Assembly: GCA_015179045.1 (NCBI GenBank)
Contig: WHUZ01000021.1
Coordinates: 1-64,000 of the forward strand
DNA from: Kalaharituber pfeilii
Lineage: Eukaryota; Ascomycota; Pezizomycetes; Pezizales; Pezizaceae
Length of the DNA stretch: 64,000 bases
Direction of reading: 5' to 3'
The notes under the pieces were generated by a model. That model had not been told where the DNA came from and ran no database searches. It saw only the letters and a program-made list of their open reading frames with translations. This document shows, one piece after another, positions 44,130-52,630 of this stretch (within the stretch, counting starts at the first letter, position 1; each line of letters opens with the position of its first letter). Both the position numbers and the translations under genes were made by a program.

Positions 44130-45023
44130 TGTCACAGCCCACGCCCTACAGTCTCCGCACATCAAGCCACGACCGCCGGCAAGCCACGACCGCCGGCAAG
44201 CCGTGACCGCCTCCTGCCAACAGCCGGCAAGCTCATAGAACCGGCTAGCTACATGTAGCTAGCAACCTGTAGCTAGCAACCTGCCAGTATAGCCCGCCTG
44301 CCAGTACAGCCCGCCTGCCAGTATAGCCCGCCTGCCAGTATAGTCCACCTGCTAGTATAGCCCGCCTGCTAGTACAGCCCGCCTGCTAGTATAGCCCGCC
44401 TGCCAATACAGCCCGCCTGCCAGTATAGCCCGCCTGCCAGTACAGCCCGCCTACTAGTATAGTCCGCCTGCTAGTATAGCCTGCCTGCCAGTACGACCAG
44501 TCTGCTAGTATAGCCCGCCTGCCAGTACAGCCCGCCTGCTAGTATAGCCCGCCTGCCAGTACAGCCCGCCTGCTAGTATCGCCGCCTGCCAGTATCGCCC
44601 GCCTGCCATGAAAACTCTGCCTTCACCACTCTGTTCTTACTTCTGCCCTCGTCGCTGCTTCTACCTTTGTATTATGCTTCTCAGGTAATGAACCTATCAT
44701 GTATATATAGGCTCTATCTTGCCCTCATGTAAATAGTTCCTTCTCTCCTTGTCTGTTGTCTTGTCTTCTTAATAGACCCATATGGTTCCTCGCAGTCTAT
44801 ATGTTCTTGTTATTCTCGTCAATCCCTAGATCCAATTCAGTACTTGGTCTTCTCTGCCTTTTCACCATAGCCTGCCATCGCCGTTGAACTGGAACCTCTG
44901 AACTGCTCCTGTCAAGCCTCTCCTGTCAAGTTTGTCAGGCCTCTGCCATTCAGCGCTTGCAAAACTACTGTTACCCTGAACCGGTCGTATCCCTTAGCAG
45001 CACCAGCTTGCCGCCGCGTGACA
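44130..45023 (+). mobile_element. Solo LTR of family C with a 17-bp minisatellite
   Basis: TGTCACAGCC..CCGCGTGACA, 894 bp, with a 5-bp duplication AATAG (44125-44129 and 45024-45028). About 19 units of GCCTGCCAGTATAGCCC fill 44283-44605. A TATA-like 'gtatatataggctc' lies near 44700. The orientation is inferred from that TATA. Confidence 0.88.
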
Positions 45024-45028
45024 AATAG

Positions 45029-45580
45029 GGCTACTAGAGGTAAGTATTGGAGATAATATAGAGATATAATAGAGCTGGGTGTAGGTAAAATATATATATA
45101 AGATATGAAGATATAATAAAGTATTTAAGTGGATATAGGATAAATAGGTGAGTATAAAGCTTAAGCCAGTTTACCTGCTACCCTTTTCTATTGAAGTTGA
45201 GATCTACGTTATCGTATCCATTACTCTACTTATCCTCTAAGTCCTCAACACTATGTACTCTCCATTCATAAGTATACAGGTAAGTATACTAATTATTATT
45301 CTTCTGTATATTTAGTCTATGACAGAGAATCAATTAGCTTCATATACTAAGGTATAGAAATAGAAAAGTAATTAGCTACAAGGCTAATCTTTTTAATTAT
45401 AGTATATTATACAGCCAATTATTATACCACTTGATGAATAGATAAGGCTGTTGATAATGTCCTACTAATAGAGTATATAAAATGAACTTATTATTTAGAT
45501 CAAATACTTTCTGCAATATAGTTAGTATTATATTATTCAAAAGAACTAAGGTTCCACTAGAACAAAAGCTCTAGCAAACT
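45029..45580. repeat. AT-rich degraded DNA
   Basis: TA-dense, non-coding, and the target of the LTR at 44130 and of the LINE-type element at 45595. Composition resembles 40646-41819. Confidence 0.6.
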
Positions 45581-45599
45581 TTCTCTTAGTTCGCAGAAG

Positions 45600-46849
45600 C
45601 TTTAAGCTTCTACACCTACGAGCTACTCTCGGAGGAGCCCATTCCCGAGAAGGCAGCATAGACGACTTCGACCCAAAAAACGACAACCCCAAAGAGAAAG
45701 AGGACAAGGAGAGCGAGAAAGACCCCCTCCGTCCCGGTCGAAGAATGGGTGGCTTCTCCAGCCCCTGCAACACCAACACCGAACTGTTACGGCTAAGGTA
45801 AGACTTACGGAGTCGGTTCCGGAAGCACCGCCAGAGACGTATGCTAAAGATGTGACTGATCACCACTAGGCAACGTCCGGGTACTGGTAAACGGCGGTTG
45901 CCTATGGAAGTGTGTGTTGAAGTTGCACATGGCCTACCAATATGCGCACATGCATCACAGACCTTCCTAATGCATGTTTCTATTACGTTCACGCCTTTCC
46001 GGCTACCGCAGACCTTCCTAACGCATGTCTCCATTACGTTCACGCCTTTCCGGCTACCGCAGACCTTCCTAACGCATGCCTCCATTATGTTCACGCCTTT
46101 CCGGCTACCGCAGACCTTCCTAATGCATGTCTCCATTACGTTCACGCCTTTCCAGCTACCGCAGACCTTCCTAATGCATGCTTCTATTACGTTCATGCCT
46201 TTCCTGCTATTACGGACCTTCCTGATGCGTGTTTTCTGTTACGTTTCTCTGCCTGTATGCCTTAGCATGTTTATCGTCATGTTACTGTCAATTGACTAGT
46301 CATGTATGACGGCCGGAAGTCTATATAAACGAGCTGAACAGTTAGCTAGAAGAAATCAAGACACAAGCAGTGTTCTAAGTCTCTCACTTGAAAACGCTCT
46401 CGCGTAACCTTTGCCGTCCGCTTCGCTGCCTTCGCGGAAACCAGTGCCACTTTCGTGAGTCCAGCGACGCCTACGCTGACACGAACCCCACACCGACCCC
46501 TGACCCGACACCCACCCACGCACCATCCCGCCCCCGCAATCAGACCACACAACGCACCAGCCGACCCCCTCTCCAAACCAGACAAGGTATCGTCATACAC
46601 GGCGTCGCCCTCAGGAAGGACCTGGAGAAGGTTAGGAAGTGGCTGCCAGTGGAGGAAGACAACAAGGAGTTAGGAAAGATGACCACGGGCATTAGATGGC
46701 TGCGAAGGAAGACGACACTCGAAGAAGAAGGAAAAAAGGCAAGCTCGATAGTGGTGTACACAAAGGCAAGGGTGGAGATTGGGAGAGTCAGACTTGGGGG
46801 GAAGTTGCTGAGATCGGAGGGTTACGAGCCAAACAGAAAGAGGGAATAG
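45600..46849 (+). pseudogene. ORF1-like protein (truncated, split by an LTR)
   Basis: The first part (..RTRRARKTPSVPVEEWVASPAPATPTP) is interrupted at 45785. After the LTR and one CGAAC are removed, the frame continues through TPTPDPTPTHAPSRPR to the conserved C-terminal domain (GIVIHGVALRKDLEKVRKWL.., GIRWLRRKTTLEEEGKKASSIVVY), ending GGKLLRSEGYEPNRKRE at 46849. It matches the C-terminus of 38823-40355. The N-terminal domain is lost by 5' truncation. Confidence 0.75.
45785..46481 (+). mobile_element. Solo LTR related to family A, with a 51-bp minisatellite
   Basis: TGTTACGGCTAAGGTAAGAC..TACGCTGACA, with a 5-bp duplication CGAAC (45780-45784 and 46482-46486). About five 51-bp units ('gcagaccttcctaacgcatg..') span 45957-46216. 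A TATA box 'ctatataaac' (46321) precedes 'aatcaagacacaagcagtg' as in LTR-A. Confidence 0.9.
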
Positions 46850-46984
46850 ACAGGCTCGGGACCCCAGTCCAAACACCATGTACTTAGCGTTAGTCCCTTT
46901 TTCTTTTTTTAGTTAGCCTTTATACATTGCCATAGCCCTTAGGGCGGCACGCGATTAATGAAATAAAAAAAATTCTTAGTTCGC

Positions 46985-47820
46985 TGAGTCATGTCATTCT
47001 AGTAAATCTTTTTATAAGTAGTAGAGATATAAAATATTATAGAGCTCATAATCTGTAAGCTCTATAATATTAATAGCCCATGTACTCTAATATTTTCATA
47101 ACTTGAGCTTTCAAGTTACAAAAATATTATAAATGACATATAATGCATACTACTCATCATAGTTACTGACTAAATTTTGGATCTGGTGACAGATAGATTT
47201 CAAATTTGGAAGTTGAATATTCACTAGCTCCATACTGAAGGTTGATTTTTACAGCTGATATTAAGGTTTTTGCAGGAGAAGCTTGTAATAGAGGTCAATG
47301 AGGATACTATACAAGATTATTGATGTGAGGTGAGTCTCCTTTTATGTTCACCCAAAGTATAATGCCTTTACCTATGCCCTCTGAACCTCTTCAGACATGA
47401 AGTATTTGTAAGCGTAAATTGACTCAGCTACATCAGAGCGCTCTTATCACACACCTCTACAACCTCCTCGGGCCACGTCCAAGATCACGTGACCGAGCCC
47501 GTATCTCGACCCACAGGACAGCTAGCGACAAGCGGACAACGACAGACGACGCCCCTCGGCCCGAAGGTCGCGGGGACCTCTAAATATCTACCAAAAACGA
47601 ACATTTAGACACCTTCCCCAAAGAAACAGCCATCAACGCTCTGGGAACGCCCCCCAGAACCTCCACCAACCCCCCAACCCACCTTCAGCTCGTACAGTCG
47701 CCTCGACGGCGGGGGCACCCCGAGACCCCATCAGCGGCCTCCCCACCACTACGAAAATACGCAACCCAGATAAGGACAGTATTTGCCACCCACTATTCGC
47801 CACTCACATCCACTAGCTAT
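46985..47820. other. Non-coding; AT-rich then GC-rich
   Basis: The AT-rich left half contains an inverted repeat ('attatagagctcataatctgtaagctctataat'). From about 47455 the composition becomes C-rich ('cctcgggccacgtccaagatcacgtgaccgag'). It could be leader DNA of a LINE, but I cannot support that. Confidence 0.4.
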
Positions 47821-48000
47821 GTTCTGGCCCACCGACGAACATTTTCCGGTTCGCGAACCGGCTAGCCGATTCGTGAACCGGCCGGCCCCGTGAAAAACTA
47901 ATGGTGTTTTTCACGGGGCCAGCCCAGCCACGAACACCTGGCCCAGCGGCGAACATGAATGTACCTCGATGTACCTATATGTAATATATATACTCGCTTA

Positions 48001-48178
48001 TTTTTTTTTTTTTTATATATCATTACTCGCATGCCGCCTTGCAGGCTATGGCGAGGGTTTAGATACATGGATGATAATCAACGGAAAAATAAGTAAAAGA
48101 TAAGGAGATAAAGTGAAAATATGACCGGTTACTCCGCCGCCCAGTCCATCACCTCCACCAACGTTCTCTCCCCCCCCC
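48001..48178 (-). mobile_element. 5'-truncated LINE-type fragment with hairpin tail
   Basis: A T-run then the inverse of CTCGCCATAGCCTGCAAGGC..GCGAG. The 14-bp duplication TATATACTCGCTTA lies at 47987-48000 and 48179-48192. Its hairpin has an altered loop (GCC-TGCAA-GGC). Confidence 0.93.
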
Positions 48179-48288
48179 TATATACTCGCTTATGATTTAA
48201 TGTAATAGTGATCTATCATACAGCCAGCTAAGCAATTTCCACAGTCTCCTATCCCCCTATGCAGTCATCTATGTACAAACAATAGTAC

Positions 48289-48660
48289 TTTTTTTTTTTT
48301 ATATCATTACTCGCATGCCGCAGTATGGGCTATGGCGAGGTATTTATTAAAGAAAGAAAATTAACCGTCACTAAATACATGTGGTGCCCGCAATACTCAT
48401 ACATGGTGCGGGTAGAATGTACACACTGGTCAATACAGCCTATTTCCTCCGTCTGTCCGGCTCGTATTGAGTGGTCCTCAACCATTTCCCACCTAACCTA
48501 ACTCTGTCTACGCCCGTCGCTGCCTCCAAGTACACACGACCGAGCTGGTCATTTTTCCTTCTTCCAGTAGCGCGGTCTTTCGTCTCGCCACCTTATCCCC
48601 ACGGTCTTGCCTAGCCTATCATTCCCGGACTCCAACCATTTCCGGACCTTCCCTAAATAT
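48289..48660 (-). mobile_element. 5'-truncated ORF1-only LINE fragment
   Basis: A T-run and hairpin tail at 48289-48345, then 3' UTR like 38650-38800, then antisense ORF1 C-terminal sequence (GKVRKWLESGNDRLGKTVGIRW) to about 48660. No duplication could be assigned. Confidence 0.75.
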
Positions 48661-49570
48661 ACATCACTATGTTCACTCTCATTCTCCTGGTTGGTACATT
48701 GACCAGCATTGCTTTTATTACAAGAATAAGAACATTTAACCGTTTGACATATGCATGTACAACGAAGAGAAGAACAGGTACCTAGACAAGAACATGAAAT
48801 TTTGTCTTGACAAGTTTTATCATGATGAGGTTGCTTAAAGTGGGTACTTGGCACTTGCAGGGCTCTTATTATCTACTGTTTCTGGTAATACAACCACCAA
48901 ACTTTTCATTCTTGGCATCAACGCAATCCCTGTTACTGCCACAATATAATACCAGAATGGCGGAGGATTCCGGAAATCTCTACCTATGAAGATAACACTC
49001 CAAAATTTCGCTTAGAGTAAGAAGAATACTAGAAGCATATCTAGTAATTTTCTTCTAGTGTTTCGGTTAACAATAATTAAGTTATGATTACAAATTGGTA
49101 TTCTTAACTATAGCAGTCTAGAAGCGTAGTGAATTATTAATTAAACTGTCTGTATTATCTTCTAGTATGTGGGTAAGAAGTAGCAACTTATCACCGACAG
49201 CAACTTATCACCGACAGCAACTCTCAAGTGGCAACTTGTAGGTGGCAACTTGTCAGTGGCAATAGGGATGTGCTAGCACACAGTAACTGGCTTATCAATT
49301 AACGCTGGTAGCAGAATGTTTCTCTATACTCAATCACTGGTAGTACGTAGAGGTACCTAGTGGTACTTGTACTAAACCAGTGTTCGTCGGTGGGCTGGCC
49401 CATTCGCGAATCAGCCAGCCCACCGACGAATTTGCCGATTCGCGAATGGGCCTGGCCGGTTCGCGAACCGCAATGTTCGTCGGTAGGCCAGAACAGCTAC
49501 ACACACCCCTTGCCACCCAAACGCCACCCAACATACTAAGACCAGCCACACAACACACGCGGCGGAATCA

Positions 49571-52500
49571 ATGCTGAAGATATCGACAACCGAAAGGGGA
49601 CGACAACCCACCCGGACCAGCAACCGGATACGCGATCGGACCCAGACAACGGGAGCGCGGGAGTCCCGAAAACGCACCGGGAAGACAAAAGTCAACGGCG
49701 TCGAATTTCACTACATCAAGAACTGGAAGGCGAACACGGACCTCACGTTCATCCAAGAAGACAGCCAATGGACCCTTCACAAGTATCAAGACATATTTAA
49801 TCACGCAAAGAACATGAAGCCCCAAGAAGGACAGAGACTGGAAGAAGCCACGAAGATAGCGGCAGCCAAAGGGAAGCTTGCGATAGAAAGAGATCTGGAG
49901 GCGACTATAAGGGTGATCAGCATTGACGACATTCAGAACGGCAGGGTCTCCACGCAAGAGATAATCGAATTTACCGAGAAAAGCGAGGCGATGGATCCAA
50001 GACCTCCAGAAGACCAAATGGAAGAATCGATCACGGTAGCCGTAATCCCAGGGACCCCACCCTACGGGGACACCACATCACTCGACGCCCAAGACGAACA
50101 CATACCAGGCACTCCACCAGACGGCAATACCCAATCACCACCCGAAAGGGAAAACGGCACAGACAAGCTTGTACCAGGCACACCACCGTACGGGGACACA
50201 TCCAGCGAGGGCTCCGGAAGAACCATCACACCAGCCACAGTGGGACCAAACACAACGGAGTCGGGATACACCCCGGTGCCGGAAGAGATGAGACAACTGG
50301 GGAAAGCTTGGTACGATAGACAAGGAGGGTACGATTCAGAAGTACAGTTAGCCAACATACATCAGACCATAAACGAGAAGATGGAACTCCTCGGAGAAAA
50401 GACGGCGGAGATGGAGGGGAGAATCGCCCATCAAATCAAAGCATTGGAAGAGAGATTTTTTTTTTTTTTTTTTTTTTTTATTTCATTACTCGCGTGCCGC
50501 CCTATGGGCTATGGCGAGGAAGAGAGAATAGGGGAAAACCACGAAGAGCTGGTAACGGCACAAAAAACGGATAGCCACATCACAAGACAGGAGCTGACCA
50601 GGATTATCGTCAACGCCGTCGCCGAAGAACGATACAGGAGGGAGAAACGACAAAACGAGTGGGAAGACACAGTCAATGAAACCTTGAGAAGAATGTGTGA
50701 CCCAATGACCAAAATAGAGTTCAGGTTACTATACACGAAACAAGGCGAACCAATCGAAACAGGACACCACCGGCGAAGCGACCCAAACGGAACAAGACAA
50801 TACCCGATCGAGATAGCCTCGAGCACAGAGGAATCGGAGGGGGACGAGGACCAAGTGAGCGGGAAAGCCTACGGCCTCCAGGGCCCAAAAGAACAGGAGG
50901 GAGAATCCCAGAAGATGGACTACACCCTCGGGGACGAGTCCTTGGGCGGGAGCAGTCACGCACACGCGGGCAAAATGGAAAGAATAGCCAAGACACAATC
51001 GACAAAGAAGGACGCTCCGATACAGAAACCGACAAAGGATGAGGCTACGACCGACCCCACCATGGACACACAGGGGGGAGAATCCCAGAAGATGGACTAC
51101 ACCCTCGGAGACGAGTCCTTGGGCGGAAGCAGTCATGCACACGCGGGTAAGATGGAAAGAATAGCCAAGACTCAACCGGCCCCGCCAGCACCTGACACAC
51201 AGGGGGGAGAATCCCAGAAGATGGACTACACCCTCGGAGACGAGTCCTTGGGCGGGAGCAGTCATGCACACGCGGGCAAGATGGAAAGAATAGCCCAGAC
51301 TCAACCGGCCCCGCCAGCACCTACCACTTTCCTGGCACCTGAGAAACCCCAAAAGGAATCAATAAACTGTCCAGCCTCACCAGCGCTCCCGGTCCTTCTG
51401 GCACTGGAAGTTCCACAGGGAGAATCCCACAAGATGGACTACACCCTCGGAGACGAGTCAATGGGCGGGAGCAGCCACGCACACACGGGCAAGATGGAGA
51501 AAATAGCCATAACACAAAAGGGACCGACGAGATCTCATGCCCCACCCCCACCCCCGACATCTTCCAACTCCCCGAATGCACAGAGCCAACAGAAGGGGAA
51601 AGCCCCGACAACGGGTCCAAGAAAGAAAACGGCTAGATCATACGCTCAGGCGGCAAAGACGAAGGGGAACGAGCCGACCGAGATCAATGACAAGGAAAAG
51701 AAACAGACCCATGAGAAGGAACCCACAAAAAACGACAACGACGGCAGGAAGGCATCCCAAGCAAAGACGGTAACCGGTGACGGATTCGTACCGACAGAGA
51801 GGCTATGGCAGGCAAGGATACACAACGATGACAGATGGACGAGCAAGTGGTCCGAACCTCGACTCGGCAACAGGGACATGGAACACATGAAGAAAAGAAT
51901 CAATATAATCCTCGGGGAGAGATCACCATATCAGGTCCGCAGGATTATCCTAGACATGAAATTCCCGGAGGAGAGAATTCTACTGATGGCCGACACAGCC
52001 GAGAGAAAAGGACCGCGAGACCTGGGACATCTAACGAAAGCCGTCAAGAGGATCAACCCGGAAGCCAGGGTAGACTGGGACAGCAGACTGGTAGAGATGG
52101 TCACTTTCGACATTAAAAACGGGGAAGGGATAGGCAGAGTAGACCGGGACCTGAGAATCGAAAACCCGGGTGAGATAGCATACAGGAGCGCCAGAGGAAC
52201 GACCTCAGCGGAGATACCGGCAAGAAACGGCAAACAAGGAATAGTGATGTACGTTTCGGACAACGTGCTATCCATCCTAAGAAAGGGCCTAAAATTCAGA
52301 GGGAACAACATTAAATGTTTCCTGAAAGCGGACCTGGGGAAAGAGAAATCAGACAAGGCGAGGAGATATCGATATACAGACCCCGAAGGCTACTGCCACC
52401 ACTTTGTGGTGGGGCAAGTAATCGAATGGATCCCAAAACAGAGGAACCTCCCCGAAAGGGAACGAAGATCCCCAATGAGAAAGGAAGAAGAGGAGGGAGG

Positions 52501-52630
52501 ATATCTGAACGGATGCGGATTTGCCCAAACATGCCACGGATGCGGAAAGAAAGGAGGACACGAGAAGGGATGCTCTAAGCCTATTCCACGACCCCAGAGG
52601 GCAACAGAGAAGGGCGACACTCAACAATGA
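49571..52630 (+). CDS. Family I LINE ORF1 protein
   Basis: 1019 residues. A basic N-terminus leads to a helical region, then three (I/V)PGTPPYGDT-type repeats (about residues 160-210). A predicted coiled segment follows (ANIHQTINEKMELLGEKTAEMEGRIAHQ). Four long repeats GESQKMDYTLGDESLGGSSH begin at nt 50901, 51078, 51207 and 51420. The C-terminal half has a conserved domain (ERLWQARIHNDDRWTSKW..) and a terminal knuckle CGFAQTCHGCGKKGGHEKGC. A 72-bp in-frame insertion of the family's own inverted tail adds FFFFFFFF..CRPMGYGE near residue 297. Its stop overlaps the ORF2 start (ATGA). It is probably the RNA-binding particle protein. Confidence 0.88.
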   Translation: MLKISTTERGRQPTRTSNRIRDRTQTTGARESRKRTGKTKVNGVEFHYIKNWKANTDLTFIQEDSQWTLHKYQDIFNHAKNMKPQEGQRLEEATKIAAAKGKLAIERDLEATIRVISIDDIQNGRVSTQEIIEFTEKSEAMDPRPPEDQMEESITVAVIPGTPPYGDTTSLDAQDEHIPGTPPDGNTQSPPERENGTDKLVPGTPPYGDTSSEGSGRTITPATVGPNTTESGYTPVPEEMRQLGKAWYDRQGGYDSEVQLANIHQTINEKMELLGEKTAEMEGRIAHQIKALEERFFFFFFFFISLLACRPMGYGEEERIGENHEELVTAQKTDSHITRQELTRIIVNAVAEERYRREKRQNEWEDTVNETLRRMCDPMTKIEFRLLYTKQGEPIETGHHRRSDPNGTRQYPIEIASSTEESEGDEDQVSGKAYGLQGPKEQEGESQKMDYTLGDESLGGSSHAHAGKMERIAKTQSTKKDAPIQKPTKDEATTDPTMDTQGGESQKMDYTLGDESLGGSSHAHAGKMERIAKTQPAPPAPDTQGGESQKMDYTLGDESLGGSSHAHAGKMERIAQTQPAPPAPTTFLAPEKPQKESINCPASPALPVLLALEVPQGESHKMDYTLGDESMGGSSHAHTGKMEKIAITQKGPTRSHAPPPPPTSSNSPNAQSQQKGKAPTTGPRKKTARSYAQAAKTKGNEPTEINDKEKKQTHEKEPTKNDNDGRKASQAKTVTGDGFVPTERLWQARIHNDDRWTSKWSEPRLGNRDMEHMKKRINIILGERSPYQVRRIILDMKFPEERILLMADTAERKGPRDLGHLTKAVKRINPEARVDWDSRLVEMVTFDIKNGEGIGRVDRDLRIENPGEIAYRSARGTTSAEIPARNGKQGIVMYVSDNVLSILRKGLKFRGNNIKCFLKADLGKEKSDKARRYRYTDPEGYCHHFVVGQVIEWIPKQRNLPERERRSPMRKEEEEGGYLNGCGFAQTCHGCGKKGGHEKGCSKPIPRPQRATEKGDTQQ
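50456..50517 (-). mobile_element. 62-bp tail-only family I insertion inside ORF1
   Basis: A T-run followed by the inverse of TCGCCATAGCCCATAGGGCG..GCGAGTAATGAAAT. The 10-bp duplication GGAAGAGAGA lies at 50446-50455 and 50518-50527. Insert plus one duplication copy is 72 bp, so the ORF1 frame stays open. Confidence 0.93.

Larger units (their letters stand above)
45595..46973 (+). mobile_element. 5'-truncated ORF1-only LINE-like element
   Basis: The 11-bp duplication TCTTAGTTCGC lies at 45584-45594 and 46974-46984. The hairpin tail ..TTGCCATAGCCCTTAGGGCGGC ends in a short A-run. It is split by a solo LTR at 45785-46481. Confidence 0.9.
47821..49494. mobile_element. Candidate foldback element with about 45-bp inverted ends
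   Basis: The left end (tgttctggcccaccgacgaa then cattttccggttcgcgaacc) and the right end (ggttcgcgaaccgcaatgtt then cgtcggtaggccagaaca) are inverted repeats. GCTA occurs on both outer sides, a possible short duplication. Secondary hairpins lie at both ends (ggccccgtgaaaaac..gtttttcacggggcc near 47900; ttcgtcggtgggctggc..gccagcccaccgacgaa near 49385). The interior is mostly non-coding with two LINE-type inserts. A Cys-rich frame near 48661-48850 is unexplained. Confidence 0.5.

Noticed and set aside
44283..44605. Regular 17-bp array as a possible CRISPR array
   Set aside because: The units are directly adjacent, with no unique spacers, and lie inside a solo LTR with a 5-bp duplication in fungal DNA. 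It is a minisatellite.
45546..46299. Repeat-protein frames through the 51-bp array
   Set aside because: 51 is a multiple of three, so the frames stay open within a solo LTR. No start or domain supports them.
50062..51620. Minus-strand frames with CSRPRTRLRGCSPSSGILP repeats
   Set aside because: They are the antisense of the ORF1 internal repeats.
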